Below, piece after piece: positions 15,544 to 22,998 of a DNA stretch of 64,000 nt. Where the stretch lies: NCBI RefSeq assembly GCF_036964905.1, contig NZ_JBALHR010000004.1:1-64000 (forward strand), read 5' to 3'. Position numbers and translations under genes: made by a program. This DNA is from Gemmobacter denitrificans. GTDB taxonomy: Bacteria > Pseudomonadota > Alphaproteobacteria > Rhodobacterales > Rhodobacteraceae. A model generated the notes under the pieces. It was not told the origin of the DNA. It did no database searches and was given only the letters and a program-made list of their open reading frames with translations. The first letter of the stretch is position 1. Every line of letters starts with the position of its first letter.

Positions 15544-16233
15544 ATGTCCGATGACCGTCTGATCGTGGCACTGGATGTGCCGAATGTGGTGCAGGGTCTG
15601 GCGCTGGCCGACCGGATCGGGGATGCCGCCAGCTTCTACAAGGTCGGGTTGGGCATGCTGACCGGCGGCGGCTTTGCGCTAGCGAACGAACTGAAGCAGG
15701 AGCGCGGCAAGCGGGTCTTTCTGGACCTGAAGCTGTTTGACATCGGCGCCACCATCGAGGCGGCGGTCCGGGGCATCGCGCAATACAATCTGGATTTCCT
15801 GACGGTGCATGGCGATCCACAGGTGGTGCGCGCCGCCGCGCAGGGCCGCGCGGGATCAGACCTGAAAATCCTTGCGGTCACCGTTCTGACCTCGCTCGAC
15901 CGGGCCGATCTGGACGCAAATCTCTTCAAGCCCGGCGATATCCATGACATCACGCTGGAGCGTGCAGCGCGGGCGCTGGAGGCCGGGGCCGATGGTGTGA
16001 TCGCCAGCCCGCAAGAGGCTGCGATGATCCGCGCCTTGCCGCAGGCGGTGGGCAAGCTGATTGTCACCCCGGGCGTGCGGCCTGCAGGCGCGGCCCTGGG
16101 CGATCAGAAGCGGGTGGCAACACCGGCGCAGGCCATTGCCGACGGAGCCGATCACATCGTGGTGGGCCGCCCGATCTGGCAACATGCGGATCCTGCCGCT
16201 GCCGCCCGTGCGGTGATTGCCGAACTGCCCTGA
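15544..16233 (+). CDS. pyrF: Orotidine 5'-phosphate decarboxylase
   Basis: 229-residue TIM-barrel enzyme that converts OMP to UMP, the last step of de novo pyrimidine synthesis. It begins with the family strand LIVALDVP, has the catalytic Asp/Lys array in FLDLKLFDIG, and ends with the phosphate-binding TPGVRP and VVGRPI loops. Length is normal. It stands alone behind a 130-base gap. A 9-pair hairpin follows the stop. The opposite-strand hydrolase gene runs into the last 378 bases of pyrF because that gene lacks its expected stop codon. Confidence 0.95.
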   Translation: MSDDRLIVALDVPNVVQGLALADRIGDAASFYKVGLGMLTGGGFALANELKQERGKRVFLDLKLFDIGATIEAAVRGIAQYNLDFLTVHGDPQVVRAAAQGRAGSDLKILAVTVLTSLDRADLDANLFKPGDIHDITLERAARALEAGADGVIASPQEAAMIRALPQAVGKLIVTPGVRPAGAALGDQKRVATPAQAIADGADHIVVGRPIWQHADPAAAARAVIAELP

Positions 16234-17139
16234 GGCTGTTCGGGGCGCAATCATTATCTGCGCCCCGATCCTGCTGGCCGATTGCGGCCAGGTCATTTCG
16301 CCGGTGAACACCTTTGCGCTGATTTCCAGCCCGGCACTTGCGGCGAAGGCCGGGTAGCGCCCCTGCATCGCGGCAATCAAGGCAGCGGACCCCGCGGCAG
16401 TGGCTGCCTCGGTCTCGAAGGCCACGATGTAATCTGCAGTAAAGCGGATGATATCAGGGGCCTCGCTGCTATTGCCCAGCGTGTGACCAGGAATGACCCT
16501 TTCCGGGTTCAAGGCCAGCATGGCCGCCAGCGTATCCTGCCAGCCCTGCCGTGCGGCCTTGGTCTGGGTATCGGCCATCCAGACATGCTGGTTTTCAAAC
16601 AGGGCGACGCTGCCAAGTATGGTTTGTTCGGATGGAACCCAAAGAAACTGATGGGCGCTCTCCGGGCCGGTGATCTGCAGCGGAATGCCATCCACGGTCA
16701 GGCGATCGGTGGCGATGACCTCAGGTTGGATCAGCCGGGTCGGGGCATTGGCGCCAAGGATCGGGCCCCAATAGGCAAGTTTGCCTTCTGCTGTCTTGCT
16801 GATGTGTTCGGCGGTTGCTGCGGTCGCCAGAACCTTCGCGTCAGGATAGGCCTCCGTGATCACATCCAGCCCGAAATAGAAATCGGGATCGCCTGCGCTG
16901 ATATAGATCGTGGTCAGGGGTTTGCCTGTGGCGCGGATACGGTCAAGCAGCACCTGTGCATCATCCCTTTCGAACTGCGCATCGACCAGAAGCACTTCGG
17001 TCGGGCCTTCGACAAGGGTGGAGGTGACCGGAAACATGCCATCAGGCCCAGGATTGTACGGGGTCAGCGTCAGGTCGGCCGCATGGGCCGGGGCGGTCAG
17101 CAACAGGCCCGCAAGGCCTGCGACAAGGATCGATTTCAT
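15856..17139 (-). CDS. Metallo-beta-lactamase-fold hydrolase, apparently extended by stop-codon loss
   Basis: The first 285 codons encode an exported MBL-fold protein: signal peptide (ILVAGLAGLLLTAPAHA), FPVTSTLVEG strand, ISAGDPDFYFG in place of a canonical HxHxDH motif, and IPGHTLG with a later conserved His. By my recollection of the family, members end at the segment KVFTGEMTWP. Here the next codon is CAA (16282-16284), and the frame stays open for 142 more codons, running antisense through pyrF to a stop at 15856. A single T-to-C change of TAA to CAA would explain this. The tail has no family resemblance. The Ala in ISAGD, where a His ligand would be expected, may mean altered metal binding. 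A divergent HxlR regulator lies upstream. Confidence 0.7.
   Translation of the reverse strand: MKSILVAGLAGLLLTAPAHAADLTLTPYNPGPDGMFPVTSTLVEGPTEVLLVDAQFERDDAQVLLDRIRATGKPLTTIYISAGDPDFYFGLDVITEAYPDAKVLATAATAEHISKTAEGKLAYWGPILGANAPTRLIQPEVIATDRLTVDGIPLQITGPESAHQFLWVPSEQTILGSVALFENQHVWMADTQTKAARQGWQDTLAAMLALNPERVIPGHTLGNSSEAPDIIRFTADYIVAFETEAATAAGSAALIAAMQGRYPAFAASAGLEISAKVFTGEMTWPQSASRIGAQIMIAPRTASGQFGNHRTGGSGRIRMLPDRAAHHDVIGSVGNGLRRCCHPLLIAQGRACRPHARGDNQLAHRLRQGADHRSLLRAGDHTIGPGLQRPRCTLQRDVMDIAGLEEICVQIGPVERGQNGDRKDFQV
16241..16267. terminator. Convergent hairpin between pyrF and the MBL gene
   Basis: CGGGGCGCA (16241-16249) and TGCGCCCCG (16259-16267) form a perfect 9-pair stem with a 9-base loop, eight bases after the pyrF stop. 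It probably serves as the shared terminator of the convergent genes, although T-tracts are absent. In the present sequence it falls inside the extended MBL reading frame. Confidence 0.6.
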
Positions 17140-17171
17140 GTTGCACCATCTGTATCAAGTCACGAGTAATA

Positions 17172-17181
17172 ACCATATGGT
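17172..17181. promoter_or_regulatory. Palindrome ACCATATGGT between divergent MBL and HxlR genes
   Basis: A perfect 10-base palindrome in the 105-base divergent gap, with a second partial copy (CATATGGC) at 17211-17218. Its place makes it a likely operator for the adjacent HxlR-type repressor. This is inferred from position only. Confidence 0.45.
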
Positions 17182-17244
17182 CCACAACGGCTGCCGCCGG
17201 GATAGGCACGCATATGGCTTATGGTAACAGGGAGGGAACCTCGG

Positions 17245-17628
17245 GTGCCACCGCGCGATTCAGTCAACCATGCCTGCCCCGTCCGCGATGTGCTGGATCG
17301 GATCGGGGATGCCTGGTCGGTTCTGGTGATGCTGGAATTGCGCAAGGGTCCGTGCCGGTTCAATGCGCTGCGCCGGGTGATCGATGGTGTTTCGCAACGG
17401 ATGCTGTCCGTCACCTTGCGGCATCTGGAGCGTGACGGTCTGGTCAGCCGCAGGGTTCTGCCGCTGGCCCCGCCGCAGGTGGAATATGCGCTGACCCCGA
17501 TGGCGCTTGGGCTGGTGGAGCGGCTGGCGCAATTGCGCGATTGGGCAGATACCCATCAACCTTTGGTCCGTCAGGCCCGCGACCGCTATGATGCCGCGCT
17601 ATCCGGATCGCCCGAGATCACTCGTTGA
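17245..17628 (+). CDS. HxlR family transcriptional regulator
   Basis: 127-residue winged-helix protein of the HxlR type. The family N-terminal Cys lies in CPVRDVLDRIGDAWSVLVML, followed by RFNALRR and the recognition helix region SQRMLSVTLRHLERDGLVSR. HxlR proteins often sense aldehydes or redox stress through the conserved Cys. I prefer the GTG at 17245 because GGGAGG lies nine bases upstream; an ATG at 17221 lacks a ribosome site. It is divergent from the MBL-fold gene and probably controls it. Its 3' end overlaps the NfeD gene by 11 bases, tail to tail. Confidence 0.88.
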   Translation: MPPRDSVNHACPVRDVLDRIGDAWSVLVMLELRKGPCRFNALRRVIDGVSQRMLSVTLRHLERDGLVSRRVLPLAPPQVEYALTPMALGLVERLAQLRDWADTHQPLVRQARDRYDAALSGSPEITR

Positions 17629-17878
17629 TATCGCGTGTCCAGCGTTTGACCTGACCGCGCTGCAGCGGGAAGGCGCGGCTCAGGCCAAGCCACGCCAGAA
17701 CCGAGATCACCGCGAAGGCGGCAATCTGGAATGCAAGCCCGCTGGCCATCAGCCCAGCCCAATGCAGCAGGCCCACCGCCACCGCACCGATGGCAAAGCC
17801 CAGAAAGATATAGCCAGGCGCAAGGATTTCGATGATCCCGACGGCCAACCCGGCAACAACCCAGACCCACCAGCTCAT
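17618..17878 (-). CDS. Short NfeD-like membrane protein
   Basis: 86 residues with about three closely spaced hydrophobic segments (WVWVVAGLAVGIIEIL, IFLGFAIGAVAVGLL, FQIAAFAVISVLAWL) and a short basic tail. NfeD proteins pair with SPFH/stomatin proteins, and this gene overlaps the SPFH gene upstream by four bases (ATGA). It lacks the C-terminal OB-fold domain found in longer NfeD proteins such as E. coli YbbK's partner. Members of this short size are common in alphaproteobacteria. Role: probably membrane-microdomain or membrane-protein quality control together with the SPFH protein. Confidence 0.8.
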   Translation of the reverse strand: MSWWVWVVAGLAVGIIEILAPGYIFLGFAIGAVAVGLLHWAGLMASGLAFQIAAFAVISVLAWLGLSRAFPLQRGQVKRWTRDINE

Positions 17879-18756
17879 GACCGCCCTTTCAGCATGGTAA
17901 AGGCATTGGCAAAGGCATCCAGCGCATGGGCCGGCACAAGGATCGTCTGCTTGCCGGCGCCCTTGGCAACCTCGGACAGGGCTTCCACCTGTTTCAGCGC
18001 GACCTGATATTGCGCGGCTTCGATCCCGTTCATCTTGATCGCCTCGGCAATCACACCCGTTGCATAGGCTTCGGCATCGGCCAGCACGCGCCGGGCCTTG
18101 GCCTGCTGTTCGGCGGCGTAGAGTTCGGCTTCGGCGTTCAGTTCAACGGCACGTTTCTTGCCCTCGGCCTCGGTCACCTGTGCGCGGCGTGCCCGTTCGG
18201 CGTTCAACTGTTGCAGCATGGCGGCGCGGGTCGCGTCATCCAGGTTCACATCCAGCACCTCGGCGCGGGTGACCTCGATCCCCCAGTCATCCACCATCGC
18301 GGCAACCTGTTCGCGCACCTTGCCGATCAGATCCGCCCGGTTGGATTGCACCTGATCCAGTTCCAGCTTGCCGATTTCCGACCGAACGATCCCCGCGACC
18401 GTCGTGGCAATCGCGCCATCGACATCGCGGATGCGATAGACGGTCTTTTCCGGTTCGATGATGCGGTAGAAGACCGAAGTTTCCACCTTCACCAGCACGT
18501 TGTCGGCAGTAATCGCATCCTGCGAGGCAGTGGGCAATTGCCGCTCCAGCACCGAAACCTTGTGGGCGATCCGATCCAGGAAAGGGACGACGAAATTGAT
18601 CCCGGGCCCCAGCACGGCGCGCAGCCTGCCGAACCGTTCGACGACATGTTTCTGGCTTTGCGGCACGATGCGCACGCCCAGAAAAACGCAGAGGATGAGA
18701 AAGGCAGCAAGCGCGAGAAAAATCGCATTGCCCCCCAGAAATTCCTGACCGTTCAT
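17875..18756 (-). CDS. qmcA: SPFH/Band 7 (stomatin/QmcA-like) membrane protein
   Basis: 293 residues. An N-terminal membrane anchor (NAIFLALAAFLILCVFLGV) leads into an SPFH domain starting RIVPQSQKHVVERFGRLR, with the typical VSVLERQLPT and ADNVLVKV strands. An Ala/Glu-rich coiled-coil flotillin-like region follows (about 180-250). Proteins of this group form large oligomeric rings and interact with FtsH and NfeD partners. The start at 18756 has GAGG nine bases upstream and puts the anchor at the true N-terminus; an in-frame ATG at 18876 would add 40 unlikely residues. It is the first gene of a two-gene operon with the NfeD-like gene. Confidence 0.9.
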   Translation of the reverse strand: MNGQEFLGGNAIFLALAAFLILCVFLGVRIVPQSQKHVVERFGRLRAVLGPGINFVVPFLDRIAHKVSVLERQLPTASQDAITADNVLVKVETSVFYRIIEPEKTVYRIRDVDGAIATTVAGIVRSEIGKLELDQVQSNRADLIGKVREQVAAMVDDWGIEVTRAEVLDVNLDDATRAAMLQQLNAERARRAQVTEAEGKKRAVELNAEAELYAAEQQAKARRVLADAEAYATGVIAEAIKMNGIEAAQYQVALKQVEALSEVAKGAGKQTILVPAHALDAFANAFTMLKGRS

Positions 18757-18860
18757 GGATGCCTCGGAAATTGAACCTGTAAAGGATGGGTTCAAGATGG
18801 TCTTCGCAGACTGCACAAGCAATAGGCAAATGATTCTGTTGTCTTCTGCAGTAATCGCCG

Positions 18861-18933
18861 TTGTATCTTGCTTCATGTAGAATATATGCCGATCATTATT
18901 CGTTTATAGTGTAAAAATGCGAAGATTTCTTCG
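18861..18933 (+). promoter_or_regulatory. Promoter-like and operator-like sequence upstream of dadA
   Basis: TTGTAT (18861-18866) and TATATG (18883-18888) with a 16-base spacer form a candidate promoter. Downstream, CGAAGA-TT-TCTTCG (18920-18933) is a clean inverted repeat. dadA genes are commonly controlled by Lrp/AsnC-type regulators, which bind such short imperfect palindromes. No regulator gene is adjacent. Confidence 0.4.
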
Positions 18934-19023
18934 ATTGAAGGGGGCTTTCCGGGGCGTGATCAGGGAAAGATTTCCGGCAGATGCTGTATTCTGTCGCCAT
19001 CCCAAAAAGATGCGGAGTACCCC

Positions 19024-20325
19024 ATGAAGATCGTCATCCTTGGCGCCGGCGTGATCGGTGTGACCTCGGCCTGGTATCTGGCCCGGCAGGGGCATGAGGT
19101 GACGGTGATCGACCGCCAGCCCGGCCCGGCGCTGGAAACCAGCTTTGCCAATGCAGGCGAGGTGAGCCCGGGGTATTCCGCGCCCTGGGCGGCACCGGGG
19201 GTGCCGGTCAAGGCGCTGAAATGGATGTTCATGCAGCATGCGCCGCTGATCCTGAACCCGCGCCCTGACATGGCGAAACTGGCCTGGATGGCGCGGATGC
19301 TGATGAACTGCACCACCGCAGCCTATCAGGTGAACAAGGCGCGCATGGTGCGGCTGGCCGAATATTCGCGCGATTGCCTGATCGACCTGCGGGCCGAGAC
19401 CGGCATCGAATATGACCAGCGGATGCAGGGCACTTTGCAGCTGTTCCGCACCCAGAAACAGGTGGATGGCGCGGCCAAGGATATCGCCGTGCTGCGCGAC
19501 AGCGGTGTGCCGTTCGAAGTGCTGGATCGCGCGGGCTGCGTGGCGGCGGAACCGGGATTGGCGGCCTCGGCCGACAAGATCGCGGGCGGTCTGCGCCTGC
19601 CCAATGATGAAACCGGCGATTGTTTCAAATTCACCAAGGCACTGGCCGACCGGGCCGAAGGGCTGGGCGTGACCTTCCGCTGGGGCGTGAAGGTGCTGCG
19701 GCTCAACCGCTCGGGCGACCGGATCGTTTCGGTCGATACGTCCGAAGGCCGGATGGAAGCGCATGCCTTCGTGGTGGCCATGGGCAGCTATTCGCCCTTC
19801 CTGACCGCCGAACATGGCATCAAGCTGCCGGTCTATCCGGTGAAGGGCTATTCGATCACGGTTCCGGTGGTGGATGAAAGCCGTGCCCCGGTTTCCACGG
19901 TCATGGATGAAACCCACAAGATCGCGATCACCCGGCTGGGCGACCGTATCCGGGTGGGCGGCATGGCGGAGATCGCGGGCTTTGATACATCCCTGTCGCC
20001 CAAGCGGCAGGCCACGCTGACCCATTCGGTCGAAGACCTGTTTGGCGGCGCGGGCGATCAGTCGCGGGCCAGCTTCTGGTGCGGCCATCGACCGATGACA
20101 CCGGATGGCACCCCTATCGTGGGGCGCAGCGCCATCGGCAACCTGTTCCTGAACACCGGCCACGGTACGCTGGGCTGGACCATGGCTTGCGGATCGGGCC
20201 GGGTTCTGGCCGATCTGATGTCAGGCCGCGTGCCCGAGATCGAGGCGGGTGATCTGGGTCATGCCCGCTATCTGCGTGAAGGTGCGCCGCAGACGGGGGC
20301 CTTGCGCCCGGTTGCGGCAGAGTAG
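19024..20325 (+). CDS. dadA: D-amino acid dehydrogenase
   Basis: 433-residue FAD-dependent oxidoreductase of the DAO/DadA family, membrane-associated, oxidising D-amino acids (typically D-alanine) to 2-oxo acids and passing electrons to quinone. The FAD-binding motif is at the N-terminus (VILGAGVIGVTSAWYL, GAGVIG at 7-12). The DadA hallmark NAGEVSPGYSAPWAAPG follows, and the C-terminal GHGTLGWTMACGSG binds the flavin. Length fits. It stands alone on the plus strand after a 267-base divergent region. A hairpin follows at 20343-20368. The window also encodes a D-amino-acid transaminase (55452-56312), so D-amino acid turnover is represented twice. Confidence 0.95.
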   Translation: MKIVILGAGVIGVTSAWYLARQGHEVTVIDRQPGPALETSFANAGEVSPGYSAPWAAPGVPVKALKWMFMQHAPLILNPRPDMAKLAWMARMLMNCTTAAYQVNKARMVRLAEYSRDCLIDLRAETGIEYDQRMQGTLQLFRTQKQVDGAAKDIAVLRDSGVPFEVLDRAGCVAAEPGLAASADKIAGGLRLPNDETGDCFKFTKALADRAEGLGVTFRWGVKVLRLNRSGDRIVSVDTSEGRMEAHAFVVAMGSYSPFLTAEHGIKLPVYPVKGYSITVPVVDESRAPVSTVMDETHKIAITRLGDRIRVGGMAEIAGFDTSLSPKRQATLTHSVEDLFGGAGDQSRASFWCGHRPMTPDGTPIVGRSAIGNLFLNTGHGTLGWTMACGSGRVLADLMSGRVPEIEAGDLGHARYLREGAPQTGALRPVAAE

Positions 20326-20342
20326 TCGCCTTTCGCGAAGGC

Positions 20343-20368
20343 GCCGCAGGGTGACGCGCCCCTGCGGC
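20343..20368 (+). terminator. Hairpin downstream of dadA
   Basis: GCCGCAGGG (20343-20351) pairs with CCCTGCGGC (20360-20368) around eight bases. There is no T-tract, so termination is plausible but unproven. It lies just before the dinB start at 20386. Confidence 0.45.
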
Positions 20369-20385
20369 CGTGCTAAACCGAAGGC

Positions 20386-21639
20386 ATGCCTGCGCTGTGC
20401 CGATCCTGCCTGACCAGTTTTGACAGCGGGCCGCGCTGCCCGGCCTGCCGCAGCCCGCGCGTGATCGCACATCCCGAACTGTTTGATCTGTCCATTGCCC
20501 ATATGGATTGCGATGCCTTCTACGCCTCGGTCGAAAAGCGCGACAATCCCGATCTGGCTGCCCTTCCGGTGATTGTGGGGGGCGGCACGCGCGGCGTGGT
20601 TTCAACCTGCTGCTATGTTGCACGCATTGCCGGTGTGCGGTCGGCCATGCCGATGTTTCAGGCGCTGAAGCTCTGCCCCGAGGCGGTGGTCATCAAGCCG
20701 CGCATGCAGGCCTATGTGGCGGTGTCGCGCCAGATCCGCGCATTGATGGAAGACCTGACCCCGGCCATCGAACCCCTCAGTCTGGACGAGGCCTTTCTGG
20801 ACCTGACCGGAACCGCCCGCCTGCATGGTGCGCCGCCTGCGGTCATGCTGGCCCGGTTGGTCAAGCGGATGGAAGACGAATTGGGCATCTCCGGGTCGAT
20901 CGGGCTGTCGCATAACAAGTTTCTGGCCAAGATCGCCTCGGATCTCGACAAGCCGCGCGGGTTTTCGGTCATTGGCCGGGCCGAGACGGCGGCATTTCTG
21001 GCCCCCAAATCCGTGCGGGTGATCTGGGGGGTGGGCACGGCGACCCAGACGGCACTGGAACGCGCCGGCATTCGCACCATAACCGATCTGTTGCGATGGG
21101 AACGTGGCGATCTGGTCGCCCGTTTCGGCCATATGGGTGACCGGCTCTGGCATCTGGCGCGGGGGCAGGATGACCGACGGGTCAGCCGGGATGCGAAGGT
21201 CAAGTCGATTTCCAAGGAAACCACCTTTCACGAAGATACCGCCGATCCCGATCTGCTGGATGGTCACCTGTGGCGGCTGGCGGTCGGGGTGGCGGACCGG
21301 GCAAAGGCCAAGGATCTGGCAGGCCGCACGGTGACGCTGAAGCTCAAGCGCGTGGATTTCAGCCAGATCACCCGTCGCCATGCGCTGTCCAGCCCGACGC
21401 AGCTGGCCGATTGCATCTATCGCGAGGCGCGGGCCATGTTCGATCAGGTGCCGCCCGGAGCGGCCTACCGGCTGATCGGCACAGGGCTTGCCGATCTGTG
21501 CGCCGGGTCACTGGCTGATGTGACGCAGGATCTGCTTGATCCCGGCGCCAGCCGTCGCGCCCGGGCGGAACAGGCAACGGATGCGATCCGCAACAGGTTC
21601 GGCCAAGACGCGATCATCAAGGGCCGGGCGCTGCGCTGA
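20386..21639 (+). CDS. dinB: DNA polymerase IV with N-terminal zinc finger
   Basis: 417-residue Y-family translesion polymerase. The palm carries the metal-binding IAHMDCDAFYASVE and SLDEAFLD motifs (three catalytic acidic residues). Helix-hairpin-helix and little-finger regions follow. Ahead of the polymerase is a small zinc-finger-like segment with cysteines C5, C8, C18 and C21, an extension seen in DinB of Rhodobacteraceae and relatives but absent from E. coli DinB. The start at 20386 is supported by that finger. No SOS box was found by eye in the short upstream region. Confidence 0.94.
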   Translation: MPALCRSCLTSFDSGPRCPACRSPRVIAHPELFDLSIAHMDCDAFYASVEKRDNPDLAALPVIVGGGTRGVVSTCCYVARIAGVRSAMPMFQALKLCPEAVVIKPRMQAYVAVSRQIRALMEDLTPAIEPLSLDEAFLDLTGTARLHGAPPAVMLARLVKRMEDELGISGSIGLSHNKFLAKIASDLDKPRGFSVIGRAETAAFLAPKSVRVIWGVGTATQTALERAGIRTITDLLRWERGDLVARFGHMGDRLWHLARGQDDRRVSRDAKVKSISKETTFHEDTADPDLLDGHLWRLAVGVADRAKAKDLAGRTVTLKLKRVDFSQITRRHALSSPTQLADCIYREARAMFDQVPPGAAYRLIGTGLADLCAGSLADVTQDLLDPGASRRARAEQATDAIRNRFGQDAIIKGRALR

Positions 21640-21657
21640 TCGCAGGTTCTGGCAGGG

Positions 21658-22530
21658 TTATTCTGCGGCCAGTCGCCGGTCGGGGGCGAAGCTTTCGGCC
21701 AGATCGGCGACCACCTCGGCCATCAGGGCCTGAAAGGCCGGGAAATCCGGTCGGGGTTCGATCCGCGCCTCATCCATGTACAGCGCGCGGTCAATTTCCA
21801 CCTGAACCGCATGATGCCCGCGAGAGGGGCGCCCATAGGTCTGGGCGATATAGGCCCCGGCAAAAGGCGCGTTGCGTGCGACGCGCAGGCCCGCCCTTCG
21901 GAAAGCGGTCTCGATCCGGTCCATCACCACACGGCCTGCCGCCGCCCCGAAACGATCGCCCAACACCACCTCGGGGTGGCTATTGCCCGGCCTGGCATGG
22001 GTTTCGATCGCCTCATGCGGCATGGAATGGCAGTCGATCAGCACGGCTTCGCCGAATCGGCTTTCCGTTTCGGTCATCAGGTTGCGCAGCCGGTCATGGT
22101 AGGGGTGCCAATGGGCGCGCAGCCGCGCTTCGGCCTCGGACCGGGGGAGTTTGCCGCGATAGATGGGCCGACCTTGCGCAACCACGCGCGGAATCACGCC
22201 CAGGCCCGAACTGATGCGCGGGTTGTGGGGCGCGCGGCTGACCCCTTCGATCAGCGCCGGATCAAGCTCGTCGCAGGCGCGGTTTAGATCGAGCCAGGCG
22301 CGCGGCGCGCGCGCGGCCAGCAGGGGCATGCCATGATGGGGGGCCGCCGCAAAGAGCTTGTCCACAAAGGCATCTTCCGACGACCGGATCAGCCGCGAAT
22401 CAAGCACCGTGGCGTCCAGAAAGGCCGAAGGGTAATCCCGGCCGCTATGCGGCGACGAAAAGACCAGCGGCGCGAAGGTCGCCATCGGGCGCAGCAGGAC
22501 ATAGGCCTCGGTCTGGGTGCGGTGGATCAT
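21658..22530 (-). CDS. N-formylglutamate amidohydrolase family protein
   Basis: 290 residues of the FGase family (zinc amidohydrolases related to HutG-type N-formylglutamate deformylase). Characteristic blocks are FSSPHSGRDYP near the N-terminus, DLNRACDELDP, DCHSMPHEA and the C-terminal VEIDRALYMDE. Genes of this family occur outside histidine-degradation operons, and here no hut genes are present, so the substrate may be another N-formyl amino acid. It is transcribed divergently from tRNA-Val. Its start at 22530 leaves a 145-base regulatory gap. Confidence 0.9.
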   Translation of the reverse strand: MIHRTQTEAYVLLRPMATFAPLVFSSPHSGRDYPSAFLDATVLDSRLIRSSEDAFVDKLFAAAPHHGMPLLAARAPRAWLDLNRACDELDPALIEGVSRAPHNPRISSGLGVIPRVVAQGRPIYRGKLPRSEAEARLRAHWHPYHDRLRNLMTETESRFGEAVLIDCHSMPHEAIETHARPGNSHPEVVLGDRFGAAAGRVVMDRIETAFRRAGLRVARNAPFAGAYIAQTYGRPSRGHHAVQVEIDRALYMDEARIEPRPDFPAFQALMAEVVADLAESFAPDRRLAAE

Positions 22531-22571
22531 GACAAAACATATAGCGCGAATTTTTCTGTGACCAAAACCCC

Positions 22572-22600
22572 TTGAACACCCCTGCGACTCTCTTTATAGA
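22572..22600 (+). promoter_or_regulatory. Promoter of tRNA-Val/rpmJ
   Basis: TTGAAC (22572-22577), a 17-base spacer and TATAGA (22595-22600): a strong sigma-70-type promoter. Transcription would begin near 22607, about 70 bases before the tRNA. A terminator-like hairpin follows at once (22611-22640). Confidence 0.75.
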
Positions 22601-22610
22601 CCCCTTCACC

Positions 22611-22640
22611 GACGCGGTTCAGCCCGCGTCCTTTGTTTTT
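22611..22640 (+). terminator. Terminator-like hairpin between tRNA-Val promoter and tRNA
   Basis: GACGCGG (22611-22617) and CCGCGTC (22624-22630) form a 7-pair GC stem with a 6-base loop, followed by CTTTGTTTTT. This is a textbook Rho-independent terminator, but it lies directly downstream of the -10 box and upstream of the tRNA it should express. It may attenuate the tRNA-rpmJ transcript or yield a tiny leader RNA. Confidence 0.65.
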
Positions 22641-22675
22641 CGGCGAAGGGCGGCAGGCAGGATCACCCGGCGTGT

Positions 22676-22750
22676 GGGCGGTTAGCTCAGCGGTAGAGCA
22701 CTACGTTGACATCGTAGTGGCCACTGGTTCGATCCCAGTACCGCCCACCA
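22676..22750 (+). tRNA. tRNA-Val(GAC)
   Basis: Complete 75-base tRNA including encoded CCA. Acceptor GGGCGGT (22676-22682) pairs with ACCGCCC (22740-22746), with discriminator A and CCA at 22747-22750. The D-arm (TAGCTCAGCGGTAGAGCA), the anticodon stem CTACG/CGTAG with loop TTGACAT, and the T-arm CTGGTTCGATCCCAG are intact. The anticodon GAC decodes GUC/GUU valine codons. No terminator separates it from rpmJ. Confidence 0.97.
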
Positions 22751-22817
22751 TTTCACCGCTTTCGCAAGAAGGCACGAGTTTCAAGGCGCACGCGCGCCGC
22801 GATATGGAGAGATGGCC

Positions 22818-22943
22818 ATGAAGGTCAAGAACTCGCTGCGCTCGCTGAAGACGCGTCACCGCGACTGTCAGGTTGTGCGTCGTAAAGGCCGGGTCTATGT
22901 GATCAACAAGACCCAGAAGCGCTACAAGGCCCGTCAGGGCTGA
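22818..22943 (+). CDS. rpmJ: 50S ribosomal protein L36
   Basis: 41-residue ribosomal protein starting MKVKNSLRSLK and ending KRYKARQG. It has a single Cys (HRDCQVV) and so belongs to the alphaproteobacterial, non-zinc-ribbon form rather than the four-ligand form. The start at 22818 is the conventional one; an ATG two codons upstream (22812) is possible. GGAGA lies a few bases upstream. It sits 68 bases after tRNA-Val with no terminator between, then a strong terminator follows, so the tRNA and L36 are probably on one transcript. Confidence 0.96.
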   Translation: MKVKNSLRSLKTRHRDCQVVRRKGRVYVINKTQKRYKARQG

Positions 22944-22970
22944 TTAGCGTAACGCCGATGCATTGAAAGA

Positions 22971-22998
22971 CCGCTGTGGGAAACCGCAGCGGTTTTTT
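22971..22998 (+). terminator. Terminator of rpmJ
   Basis: CCGCTGTG and CGCAGCGG form the stem around GGAAAC, then six T (22993-22998). It lies 28 bases after the rpmJ stop. The stretch 22999-23283 after it holds no gene I can support. Confidence 0.9.

Noticed and set aside
18904..20163. 419-codon minus-strand frame across dadA
   Set aside because: Antisense to a complete dadA with all flavin motifs, and no ribosome site at its start.
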